Of a stretch of DNA of 64,000 bases, positions 1 to 25,600 are shown one piece after another. The stretch comes from Aplidium turbinatum (Eukaryota; Chordata; Ascidiacea; Aplousobranchia; Polyclinidae), in the NCBI GenBank assembly GCA_918807975.1, contig OU964934.1:7750001-7814000 (forward strand). The letters are read 5' to 3'. Under the pieces are notes generated by a model. It was not told the origin of the DNA. It saw nothing but the letters and a program-made list of their open reading frames with translations, and searched no databases. Each line of letters begins with the position of its first letter. Positions within the stretch are counted from its first letter, which is position 1. A program made the translations under genes and the position numbers.

Positions 1-641
1 TTGACAAGACTTAATTGTTGATCTCTCACGTCTTTCTTGATCATCACAGACTAGCCCCGTCCTGTATTTTAAATGGTTAACGAATTTTAAGTTTGCTCAT
101 TTTAAAGTGGCAATCTCTAAACTAACACCTCAAAAAGCGATAACGAACGTACCAGCTCAATAATGGCTTTCATTCACAAAGTTGAACATGATGGATTTAA
201 TGATGCGAGTATTGGCTTTTCCCAATGTATGACGCAACTTCTGACGTCATTACTTGTGATATCGTGTTTTGAACGCTGATGTTATGTCATTTTTTATGTC
301 TTTTTGTGGCATTTAAACCTCGTTTTAAGAGGGAGTTTTGTTTTCACTTTTGCAGTGTGATATATTTATATGCTGTTACAGTTTTTCAAGACCCTACAGA
401 GAAAAAACCAAACGCTGAAACAGAAACAGCTTTCCCGCCAAAAAATCTGCTGTTTTTAGACGTTGAAATGATGTAACACAAGCTACTTTGCCGACCCACA
501 CAGCAAATCAGTCGTTTGGGCTTTAAAGTGTTCACTCATCCAGTGATAAATCTCTAACAATTGAAGCTTTATTGTGTTTTGTTACCATCTGGTCGGTTTG
601 TAAACAAATTGCCATCACGAACGAAACTGCTTTTATCTTAG
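1..641. other. Probable intron of the WDFY-like gene
   Basis: No exon or repeat is recognised. A 65-codon open frame at 279-476 has no family resemblance. The stretch ends in a good acceptor (TTTTATCTTAG) before the exon at 642. Confidence 0.5.
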
Positions 642-13853
<13,212 letters not shown>

Positions 13854-14796
13854 TTTTACTTGTTTTTAATCTGTGCAATGTCGCAACCTTATCAGTGCAA
13901 TAACAATACTAGGCGTATGACAAGCGCATGGATTCTACGTCGTTTTTATCATTTCGCTGCCGCAATTGATTCAGATAACCAATTGTTTCTTTCCCGGTGT
14001 CTCCACTGAATGAAAATGACCCGTTATTCGTCGTCTGCCATTTTTATGTTCCTTCGAACGACTTGTACCTGAGACGAGTCAACATTTTAAATCCGCATAC
14101 GTCGCTGTTGTGATTGTTGTCGTTATTTGTTTACTACAAACACGCAAGTACAAAAAGTATGTCAATTTGTTCTCAATCTGCAGCGAGACTGGCTAAGCAG
14201 GAAGAGACAAAGAATTGTACTCGACAAAGCTAGATGTATTGCCGCGATAAACTTGAAATAGAACTTTGTAACAAAATACTCAAATCATAAGAATAATGCA
14301 CGTCCTGTGAAGCCAGGATGAAAAATACAATAAAAAATATTGACGAGCGAATTAGTCAAAAACGATGCGAGTTGAAAGCACCAGCACAGGTTGACACATT
14401 CTGTCAGAAGCAACTTTGAAATCTCACTGCTTGAATGTTTAGAAAATACAAAATTATTTATCAGTTTTTCTGCAAGCATGATTAAAGTGTTAAAAAAAGG
14501 TTAACGTCTTGGATAACGCAGTGTTGCAAGCGAATTAAAAAAGCAACTAATATTGAAGTAAAAGCATTAGTTCATTAAGTTGTACTACGATCAAAGAATA
14601 TTTGCACATAAGTTGAAGCAACACATTTGAAAAATAAGATAAAAACAAAATACAGATTATGTACTGCTCGTACAGTTCTGTTGGGACTTTTGCACGTGGT
14701 GGATTAAAAAAGCTTACTGCGAAACACACTTTTATGTTGACATCTGCTCTGAGAACGAGAAATCAACGCAAGAACATGTTTTGCCAAGCGGAATGA
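13854..14796. other. Convergent intergenic gap (3' UTRs)
   Basis: 943 bp lie between the two stop codons. No FYVE-type cysteine pattern or further exon is seen on either strand. An AATAAA at 14329-14334 on the + strand could serve the WDFY-like gene, which would place its 3' UTR against the end of UNC13. No obvious AATAAA was seen on the - strand close to the UNC13 stop. Confidence 0.5.
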
Positions 14797-16661
14797 TTAA
14801 CTTGGTGGTCTTTCTTCCATAGAACGAGTGTTCGATTTGAGCTGCACGAACTCCTTGGCCACCTCATCGCCTGTTCGTTTGGATAATATTCTTAAAATCG
14901 TCCAACCGGTTTGGTTGAGATGGATGTTTTCACCAAGAGCACATAAGCACGCGTATGAACTCTGAAAAACGATGAGAATGTGGTTGATTATACGAACATC
15001 GTACAAACGACAAAGTGTAAAAACTGGTGATAGATTGAGGCATGGCTACCTGAAGATACGGCCTGATTTGTCACATTTTGCAGAAATTTCCCGGTTTTTC
15101 TAACTTTGGGCGAATATTTAAATAAATTTTTCTAAAAATTATATTTTTACGCCTTTTTTACTGTTTTCTCCAGATGACACAATAAGTTTTAACATCCTCA
15201 CTCCTCAGATGTTGAAAAACAAAGAAAATTTGATTTCGAAGATTTTAGTCAGACTGTTAATTTTTCAATAACAGTCTAATTCGGCGTTTTTCAATTTACT
15301 TTTTCTCATTTGCTATTGCTTCCCAAAGGCAACAAAAAGCTTTTATATCATTAGAAGACAGCAAAAAGTAAAAAAAATCTCAGAAAATGTCAGTCAAACA
15401 CTAGCAGTACCTGTAATCAAAATTTGCAAAATGTGACAAATCAGGCCGCATCTCCAGGTGGCCATGATTGAGACAATGAGAAGGCAACATCCATTATCTC
15501 GAAGGTTTCGGAAATAAATTAACCAGACGACTCTGACTTCTCCGTTTATAACTGACCGACTGGCTTCAGTGTAGCCAATTTTTTTTTAATTCTTGTTTTT
15601 TTTTTTTTTCATTGAGTTATGATTGAAATGGCAACCTTCACAATTACTGACAGGAACAAATATGTCTATTTTATGGTAAACTTTTAGAATGCAATACAAA
15701 GAAGAAACATCATTTTGTAAAGAAAAATTTTATTGTTCATCGTTTTGTATCAAGTCGGAGTGGATTTTTTTAACGACTCCGGACACGCCGAAATCTCTAC
15801 GTCTACAGTCCTGGTAGGAATCAGTGGACCTGCCAAAAGGAAGAAAACAACTTGATCGTTGAAACTTTGCCGTGTCAAAACTATTGTCCATCAATTACTT
15901 TTTTCCCTTCATCTCAACACAAGCACTCACTTGCTGAACGATGATTTCCTTGAGTTGTATGACAGCCACTCCTATGATTCGGTCCGCTCTTGCAAAACAA
16001 AAGTCCTTCACGCAAAAATGCAGCTCATACGCGTCCACTCCAATGTCGTTACTTAAATTGCTGAACAAGATTCAGTAAAAAAATTAAGGGTGGTCGAAAG
16101 AAGGAAACACATAACCCGCATTATTTTTTAAGTGTAGCAGTAGGGCAACACTGGAAGACAAAGTGCAATGGCATGGCAAAAACTTACAATCGAAATATTT
16201 CGTTGTACTTCGGTGACCAGGCGTTGCTTTTGCTTTTCGTTGAGAACTTTCGCTTCCTGTCGCTCAAGTGGGGCCCAACCAGATTAACTTCGACAAAGGG
16301 CCGGAACATGCTGGTTGTCTTCCACTTTAAGTTGTCCGCTGAAACCACTAGAATATTGAAACACTGCCATTAGATTGGTAAAGGAGAAAGAAAAAGCTTT
16401 TATGTGAACAACAAGATAAATACATTAAAACGATTGTAGATAGTAACAGATATAGGCGATGAATTTTGGCCTGCGCATCTACAAAATCCAGCCAAGATTG
16501 CAATGGAGAAGATTATTTCATTTGTTACACTCTTGATACAATAGAAAATTGTTTGAATAGATTACCTTTAACCGTGACTTTGTGCTCCCCCGTGCCAGGG
16601 TGGGTGGAGATGTCCACCTGAACGGATATCTCGCCCAGTGGTTTCTTTATACCTGGATCGT
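14797..16661 (-). other. C2C domain and C-terminus of UNC13
   Basis: Four exons, residues about 1326-1501. [20 protein letters not shown] opens the domain; [52 protein letters not shown] and [20 protein letters not shown] follow. The end matches vertebrate Munc13-1 (TVLRILSQRSNDEVAREFVK). C2C does not bind calcium in the family but anchors the rod to vesicle membranes. The protein ends in SMEERPPS then TAA at 14797-14799. Confidence 0.94.
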
Positions 16662-19600
16662 CTACGTCAAACAACGTTGCATGAACGTTACGATTTGAAT
16701 CACGAACAACGATACATTTAACAAAAGTATCACTCGTGAAAACTGAGAAACTGTTTACGGTTTTTATTCAGAGATTGTTCAGGAAAACTAAGAGCTTACG
16801 GACGTAGTAAAAGTACCGCACGTAAACATTACCACACGATGTCAAGAAATAAACCTGGAATAGCAGCTGACAATACCTTGCATAGTTTGTGTTTCAATGA
16901 AAGTTTTAATAAGTGCGTCGGTTGTTTGCGTGTAGAGGGACAGAGCGTATTTAAGAGATTTCAAATCCTCGCTCTTCTTGAAAAAAGCCAACTTCAAGCC
17001 TTTGCCGTCCCCATGGAAGCAGCTCTGAAAACGAGTATAAATATTATAACTAAACTGCACAAATAAAGTGTTTGTTTGTTTATCTTTATCCTGCATTGCG
17101 GGAAAGCGGACTTGAGTGCATCGGTGTACGCCTTCTGACGTACACCTGACCCACGCTGCAGCCGACTGCAATGTCTGTTTCCGGTTGTTGTTTCTCTACA
17201 TATGACTTAAATTTGGTAGCCTACTTACCCATTACTCGAAATCGATCACTGGGTAGAGGCAATTATCGTAAAGTTTCTTGCCCAGAGAAACAACAGCAAG
17301 TGCGGGTGGATGGAGTCGAACATGCAGGCTCTCGACTGCGAGCCCAACGCGCTAACCACTCGGCCACTGCTGCCGAGTGGTGACTTGCGTTCTTCTGGTA
17401 ACTATAGGCTATTAGGTTACCTCCTGGTGTTAAGGATGATGCCTAGCTTTTACCACCGACGTTAAAAATTAAACTGCACAAATTAGGCTAAACGCGTTTC
17501 TGTGCTGGTTCAATGTCATGTGACGCTGATTTGTTGCTTTTTCATCTTCTATATCGTTTGTAGCCAATCTATGTTCAGACTTGTGGATAAAATGCTCGCC
17601 TCTGAGTCGGCAAACGTGAGTTCGATGCTCTGTCAGGCCATACAAAAGACGTCTTAAAAACTTCATTCCCACAGTATATCCTCCATAATACTTTGCATTG
17701 ACAAGAATTCAGAATATACTTCGCTGTACTATTGCCATGCTGCTTGGTGGCTCCTGCTTTGAAATGTTATTGACGAAGTAGGCGTCATACAATGCTTGGG
17801 ATACTAGACAAGATTATCAGGTATATTTTACTGACTTTTATAACTTCAAGGCCGGCCGAGAGGATGGCACATTGGCGGGGTGTCAGGCTTTTGTTCATTT
17901 CGTCACGATTGACGTCCTGCAGTAAAAAGAAGAATATTAAAAGAAATTTGGAGATCAGGCTTCTGGCTCACGGCGAGCGACTGCGTAGAATCTTATGTCG
18001 GTTTTCAGCAGGTCTTACAATATGTCGCTTCTAGCTTTTTATAAACTTCCGCTAAATTTGGCACTACGTGTATTATTTTCGCTGTGATGATTGAAAAATG
18101 AAAACATTGAAGTTAAAAATTGTGTGAGAAATGTTCGGTATTGAAACCGCGTTGAACAGTTGAACACTTTAATTAAATATAAATTTCACACTGCCATGGA
18201 TTCCGTAAAACTTGCAAAAGTATATCCAAACATATCCCGCTGCAAGTCATAAAAATAATCTCGAACACAATTGAAACAACACTGAAGAGCATTCAGCACA
18301 CCCAGCCAGCAGATGTCATTTTTTTACATTGATAAACCGTGCTGCAGACGTTGAACGGTCACATGCAGGGGTGGCAATGTCCGTCATTAACCAATCTCAA
18401 GAAGTAAAGCTCGAATAAAAAGCCATCCCAGTCAACAGTCAGTCACTTTTTACATCGCTTCCACGTCTGTAGACGTTGAACCAATGTAAAAAATGACTGA
18501 TTAACTGGCTGGGATCGAAAAGCCAAAAACACAATGAGGGGGGTACTTGAGTAGTCACTTTCGGCAACCGTACGTCAAAACGAGGTTTGCCTTTTGGTAG
18601 AGAAACGACACCGTTTAGACGACAACTATGGAACCAAGACGACACACATGTTCCACACACGTTGTTACCTTAAATTTAGAAAATTGACCAAGTTCCTTTG
18701 CAGCGCTTAATAAAAGCTGCGGGCCCTTCAACCAAAATAACAAAGTAAAACTTGACACAATACAAGGTCAAGTACAAAGCAACGTTAGTGGTTTCCCGTC
18801 ACAGGGAACTAACTAACACGTATTTGCGATTTCGTTTATGAACGAAACTTTACTGCAACTGCTTATGCTCAGTGAAAAGCTCAAGTTAAGCCACAAATAA
18901 CTGATTGTTTATAAATCAGCTAGGCTTCTAATCTACACACATCTAATCTCTGAATCACCAAAAACAAACTGTTCATTGCACCGTAGATACAGAATTAGAA
19001 AGTGACAGAAAGAATAAGAATAAAGAGTTTTGACAACATACCTAGCTGGCAAATCAGTCAGCGAATCAATTCCTTTTTAAAAAGGAATTGATTTGCTGGC
19101 TGAGATTGCAACATCTCATATCTGAAGATAACTAGAAAGAGCACACGAAGCTCACCGTCATGTCGTTGAGAGGAGGAAGAACGAGTTTCTTCTCCAGAGT
19201 CCTGATCACCAGGATGTAGAGTTCTCTCAAGGCGCGTTTCATAATCGGCGTCTCGCATATGTTGGAGAATAGCTGGAGACTAAAAAAATACAAAACATGA
19301 CGTCACCCACAAAAAAATACCATTTTCAACGACCGGGATGGATCAGAAATCAGGTGGTAGCTGCAAGAGCACCAGTTGCGGTAGCTGACTTTGTTGGTGT
19401 AACACTGCTGCTTTTGTTGTGTGAACCATGGCCACCTAAAGATATGGCCTGATTTGTCACATTTTGCAGAAATTTTCAGGTTTTTCTAACTTTGGGCGAA
19501 CGTTTAAATAAATTTTTCTAAAAATTTGATATTTACGCTTTCTTTATTCTTTTCCCCAGATGACACAATAGGTTTTAACATCCTCACATGTTGAAAAACA

Positions 19601-22600
19601 AAGAAAATTTGATTTTGTAGATTTTAGTCAGACTGTTAATTTTCAATAACAGTCTGATTTTGCGTTTTTTAACTTCCTTTTTCTCATTTGCTACTGCTTC
19701 CCCAAGGCAACAAAAAAGTTTTTTGTCATTAGGAAACCGCAAAAATTACAAACATCTCAAAAAATGTCAGTCAAGCACTAGCAGTAGCTGTAATCAAAAT
19801 CTGCAAAATGTGACAAATCAGGCCGCATCTCCAGGTGGCCATGTGTGAACTAAATTTCTTATTCGTGTCCGAAAAGGTTGTGTTTCGCTAACAAAGTCAA
19901 ATGAACTGAACTGAGGATAGTTCTTCGGAAGTGTACAACGCCGTTTAGTTTGACGTTTCCTTCGCTCGATGAAGATCGCAGTCTAGCACAACTTTCTTAA
20001 ACTGGGGATTGTGCGAAGACTTTGAGAGGCGGCGAAAAACTAGTTTGTATAGTGCGAAAGTGTTTTCATAACCAGCGGCAAATAAAATGAGTCACGGCTT
20101 CACTGGAGTTGTTTCCAACAGTTGTTGTTGCAAAAGTTTATTGTCCGCCCAAAGTCTGCACATTACACTGGTCTACACAAAATTTCAGGTTTGGGTTTTG
20201 ACAACTCATTTTAGCTAATTTTGGGGTGCTGAATCCGAAAATGAACTCAGATTTTCTCTATCACATCACGTTTTTGAGATATGAAATATCCCTAATTTTT
20301 GAAAAAAATCAATTATTGTCCCCCTTCTGTTGTCAAAACAAGGAATTCTGATGCAATAAACACTGTTTTACCTGCAATAATCTAGCTTTAATTAGCAAAC
20401 AAGCATTCTATATTATATTCACACAAATTTGCGTTGTCTTTATTAACATTTCATGCCTTGGAATAAAAAATAGGCATGCAAAAGAGCAACCATAATAACA
20501 TCAAACGCTACATTATGCTGACGAACATGTCGATAGGACAGTGACAAGGTATTATCTGAATTATAGCCTACAGTAGCTAACTGCTCTTGGCTGATGCTGA
20601 GCTGCGTCGGAGTCTGCCTCGCTTTCTGACCTAGTCTTATTCTGAAACGATCCCTGTTCCATATCTAGAAAGCTAAAACCTCAATTGCTAAGGTAACAGG
20701 GATCAGTTGTCAGTAGATGTTACAGAAAATATATTTCGCACTTATTCAGTGCATCGTCAGTTCTGATCAAAACTGAAACAAAAAAGATCAGAACTGACGA
20801 TGCACTGAATAAGTGCGAAATATATTTTCTGTAACATCTACTGACAACTGATCCCTGTTACCTTAGCAATTGAGGTTTTAGCTTTATAGCCTACAGTTCA
20901 CACAATATGCACACAGACATTCCAATGGAGTGCAGAAATTCTGAAGACACACACAGAAATAACAAAGTGCCAAAGATTGACTCAAAGGGACTTGGGCAGG
21001 GCGAGTTCAGAAACAGTCAAAAAAAGAGCTTTCATAAAATATGAATTCTTCACTTATAAGCTTAAAAATGCTCTTTTGAGGGACTTTCTTTTATGAGCAG
21101 CATCTACAATTTCTCTTTTAAAACTCCAGCAATAGTTGGCCATCATATGACAATCCCACCGACCTTGATAACGTTCCTCCATAATTTTAATATCCTGGTG
21201 GAAACGTTCATCTTGTTCTTCACTAACTTTCCCAAGGTTTTCTGGAAACTCATCCGCATGGCTCTTCAAATAGTGAACTTTGATGCTCATCCTGCATCCC
21301 AAATCTTCAAAACTAAGCAGTAGCTCCCTTAAGAGATCTTTATAATTTTCTGCTTTTCTGTTTCCCAAAATATTTCTCACAACAGCACCGAAAGCATTCC
21401 AAGCTCTAGCCTCGAATGGCAACATTGATTTTACAAAATTTTCATCTTTTAACAATTGCCTGATTTGTGGTCCATTGAAAATCCCAGCTCTTTTTTTCTC
21501 TTCACTGAGACCAGGAAAAGCATAACATATATACTTAAAACACTCTCCTTCATGATCTAAAGCTTTTACATATTGTTTCATGAGACCAAGTTTGATGTGA
21601 AGAGGAGGCAAGAGGATTTTTTTGATATCAACTAACTGATCACGTATGATATTTTTGTCTCCAGTTCTTCTCGTTTGCAATAAAATGTCACGCTTGTACC
21701 AGCTTTGAGAAGTTTCCTTTCCTGTAGCCTTGATGCCAATAACTCCGCAGATTGCTTAGGCAAATACAAATCTCTCACTAAATCATTTAATTCCATCTGA
21801 TTAAACTGGGAAGGCTTGTCTGACAGATCCTCGGGTGCTGGTTAAAAAATTTCACTTTGTCCTTCACTAAACGATGCTTCTGAAAAAGAAATAGCCTCTT
21901 CGTGTAGTTCTGGAAGTGATGTAAATACTGGCAGTGGCTTTTCATCACTGTGAGGAACTGGGCGCAATTCCGAATCCAGATTTGGATATTTCAAACGATG
22001 TTTACTCTTTTTGTTATACCCTTTCACACCAACAAGACAAAAATAACAATCGTCAAAATGATTTCGTTGCTCTCGCCAAATCATGGGTATTCCAAATTTC
22101 ATTTGTGAACGTTTTCCTCCGACCAACTTCTCAGACATTTAACTCAGGTCTTGCACACTTTATGAGGAGCCCAGCTTTTGTCCTGGTCCCTCAACTTGAC
22201 TTTAAAGTAAGCAAGATATGCCCTTTTTACAAACGTGGTAATATTGCATTGTTGAGACTTCAACATGAAGCATCCACAAATGTAACGAAATATATCCGGA
22301 TCATTACAACATTTTCTTCTTTTGCTGGAAGCAGACATAGCTTGAGATCAAATATAACCTTTCTTTGTTAGTAGTTTTCTAAGAGCAAGTTTTTCCACAG
22401 AAACACCACTATACCAAAACTCTAACCGACTTGAACTCAAACTTATAAAGTATGAAAATACCTTTTCCTTCTACAAACCACTTTTCACCTTGAACTCTGA
22501 TGTTGGTCTGTACAATGTACATGTGCTTTATGAAACTTCTAAATAAATCTTCCTTACTAAGCAAGAATTTATTACTAAGTCAAATCTACTCCCACCAGCT

Positions 22601-25600
22601 GTCTTCCTACGATATTCCATCTGCACAGTGCACAGAGATAGCAGCTGACCCACAGATAACGCCTGAGAAGCCAAGACAGGGAGTTCAAGTCAGCATGGAA
22701 AAACTCAACGCTACCAATCTCCACTATGTCCTATTACGATTATCATAACAGGAATTTTTTTTTATTTTAGAGGAAATCTAAACCAATTTATGAATTTAGT
22801 GTAAAAATATCTCTATGTTTGAAAGTTTATAGCTGTCAGAAAATAATTATATTTGACATTTTACTGCACTAAAAAGGGCAAAAATTGGTCAATTTCACAA
22901 AATAATGGCAACGATAGAAAGAAAACTTGATGTGATAGAGAAAATCTGAGTTCATTTTCGGATTCAGCGCCCCAAAATTAGCCAAAATCAGTTGTCAAAA
23001 CCCAAACCTGAAAAAAAAAGTTGAAATTTGTAGACCAGTGTTATCATAGTGCGACCCAGACAGGGAATCAACTATTTTTTAGATTGATTCAACGTCTGCA
23101 GATGTAGATGTAAACAAAATGATTGATTTGTTGTCTGGGGATTGTGTTGTCTCCAAACAAAGCTTCGTAACATGCTGATCACTGAACTGAGCAAGAATCT
23201 GTGATTGGCAAGATGCATTCCACTGAGCCAGACTGTTCTTCCCCGGCCTCTGTGCAACTACAAGGCGAGCCGCTCCATTTTATTATTTCTACTGGATCAT
23301 AATCATTTTGCAAAATCCAAATAGCAAATCACTGATCCTGCCGACGTTGAACCAATGTGACAAACGTCTGATTTGATGTTTGGGTCTACCAGTTCTGAAC
23401 TCGGGGCTGACAATCGGAAAAAAGTGAAACCCCCGTAAAAAACTTCCACTAGTTTATTTTCCTTTATCGATTGACAGTGTTTAAATTCTTTTTTTTTTAA
23501 GTGTTTATTTTTTTGAAAATTTGCTCACAGTGCTTCGCTTACAAATTGCAGTTTTCATTTTGAGCAAATACGTGTCTACAGCAACATGGTTCTCTGTTCT
23601 GCCAAATGCAACTTATCCATTACAACACTTTGTGATAGTTTGGCTTTGTACTGAAAGAACGTCTACGCTTTGAAATGAGATGACCAGTGTACTGCACAGC
23701 CCCATTGGATTTTTTCTATGTGATTTTTATTTTTAAATATACCGGCCACAATAATAAACATAACAACAACGAAAAAATTGTGAAACAAGTCGTCGCTGCT
23801 CTTTAAAATACTAAGATTTAATAAAAACTAACATACCAGTCAGATACAAACTCCATCAGTGGATCTAAGATGCGCATGGACTCCCCCGGATCAACCGCTG
23901 CTTTGGAGCTGCTCATGTCGAGCTGAAAAGGTCAAATAAAACGTTATTTTTTGGCTTTCGGAAATCACGTGAAATCAAAACGAAACCATTTGGATATACA
24001 AAATAAAGTAGAAGACACAAAAGCAGAAAAATAACTCAAAAAAACACAACAAACAACCTGGTGAAGGAGAGCAGCCGATGCCTTGACACCGGCTTCCACA
24101 CGGGTGGCGTAACTCTGCGCGAATACCTTCCCGAGGTCGTCCAATGTTTTATTGTGTCGCTTCTGCATGGCCATGAGGAGACTTTGGGCTTCCTCATCCA
24201 TCTGAAACATTTGAAGTTGTAAAAGCGATTGTTACGTCACTACGTTATGCTTGTTGCGTTACTACGTCACGGTTGTTACGCCACTACGTTTTCAGAATAG
24301 TTTATTTAATGAAATTGAATTTATTTGATTTCTTCACCGAAATGATTAAAAAAAAATCATCTTCCACCAACTATGAAAACTCCCGGCCATGAAAAGTTTT
24401 ATGTTTTGCATGAGTGTGAAAAATCTCAAACAACAAAACCCATCATTTTTACATTGATTCAATGGTCTGTAGACGTTGAATTTGAATCAATGTAAAAAAC
24501 GACGGATTTTTATCGCCACCCACCTTTTCGCCACCCATCACTTGATAAATCTTCTCCAGTTGTACCCGCAGCTGTTGAATGTTGTTCATCAATATACAAG
24601 CGACGGCTGGAGTGGTGCAGTAGCTCGGGAAGTCGTCAACAACAAGTTCGGTATATCTGTTCAAAATCTTTTCGATAGTCTAAAAAATGAAAAAAATGCT
24701 GTTAAACATCTTTGTAGCAGGTAACCCAGATGGGTAATCAGTCATTTTTACATTGATTTAACGTTGAATCAACGTAAAAAATACTTTGCTGTCTGGGGAT
24801 GACAAATAGTCCTTGTAGGCTATACGTTTCTTGATTAATAATTATTCATTTATTTTTTACTTTTTTTTTGTTAATACGCCAGGATGATTACCAAAACACC
24901 AGCAAAACTTTATTCGATGTACGCTTTGGTAAAAGTCTTGGTAGACGAAACTTAAGAATAAAAACAAATTGAAACAAGAAATGGAGTAAAACGCTCAGTC
25001 ACCAGACAACATTTTTACTAATGGATTGATAAAATAGTTTCGCACGTGAAAATTCTAGAAGAAATCCATTTCTCAATGGAATCGTGTCTTTGTCGTTCAA
25101 CGTACCTTCGTAAATCTTCTCGTGTACATGCAAACTATATCGGGATCAGGGCATTCGAGCTTCTTTATGATGTCATAGCTTTGGTTGAGGTGGGTGAAGA
25201 TGTCGACGACTGAATTGGAATATGTTGAAAGTGACCCGCTGGTAGGGAACTGTGGAGAAAGTGAGAAACTAAGACGGGAAGCTCTGAAGAGCGTTTGTGT
25301 TCACAGAAGAAAAGCACATACAAAGTCAGGAAAAGTTTCCTTTTTTACATTGTTTCAAAAATTGAAAGTTTTTCTGGCTGGGCAAGAACTCAAAAGAAAA
25401 CAGTCATCGCCCAGTTGAGCCAGAGTCAGATGGCGGGAAGTATATCTTCCCTTCCATGTGTCTCGCTAAGACACGGATGTGTGCGTTCCACCAGTGTCGA
25501 ACCGATGTCTTGGAGTTTCCGAAAGATGTTCTCATCATTTTTCAAGTGATCATCAAAAATGAAAATACATTCAAAGTGACTTTGTCATAAGAAAACAGAC

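Larger units (their letters stand above)
20166..23040 (-). mobile_element. CACTG-ended DNA transposon (CMC/EnSpm-like) with decayed transposase
   Basis: Terminal inverted repeats of roughly 105-120 bp begin CACTGGTCTACA at 20166 and end TGTAGACCAGTG at 23040, flanked by a 3 bp TTA on both sides (20163-20165 and 23041-23043). CACTG ends and a 3 bp duplication fit the CMC/EnSpm group. On the - strand three frame blocks remain: 22338-22144 (cysteine-rich start, [24 protein letters not shown]), 22138-21842 ([45 protein letters not shown]) and 21680-21054 ([46 protein letters not shown]). This protein family is very common in animal genomes as an unnamed, transposase-like protein. Stops separate the first two blocks, and the central catalytic part between 21842 and 21680 is largely deleted, so the copy is dead. 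It lies in the UNC13 intron between exons 23837-23922 and 19156-19279. Confidence 0.85.

Noticed and set aside
17290-17380. tRNA-Ser gene on the - strand
   Set aside because: The head looks like tRNA-Ser but is continuous with a SINE-type tail and lacks a convincing acceptor stem.
17560-17645. tRNA-like segment GTGAGTTCGATGCTC on the + strand
   Set aside because: Too worn to separate from chance; no tail shared with the other SINEs.
18726-19155. Missing UNC13 exon between LNDMT and GPQLL
   Set aside because: The direct join equals the common vertebrate form TDQT/GTQ; no candidate exon is visible in the interval.
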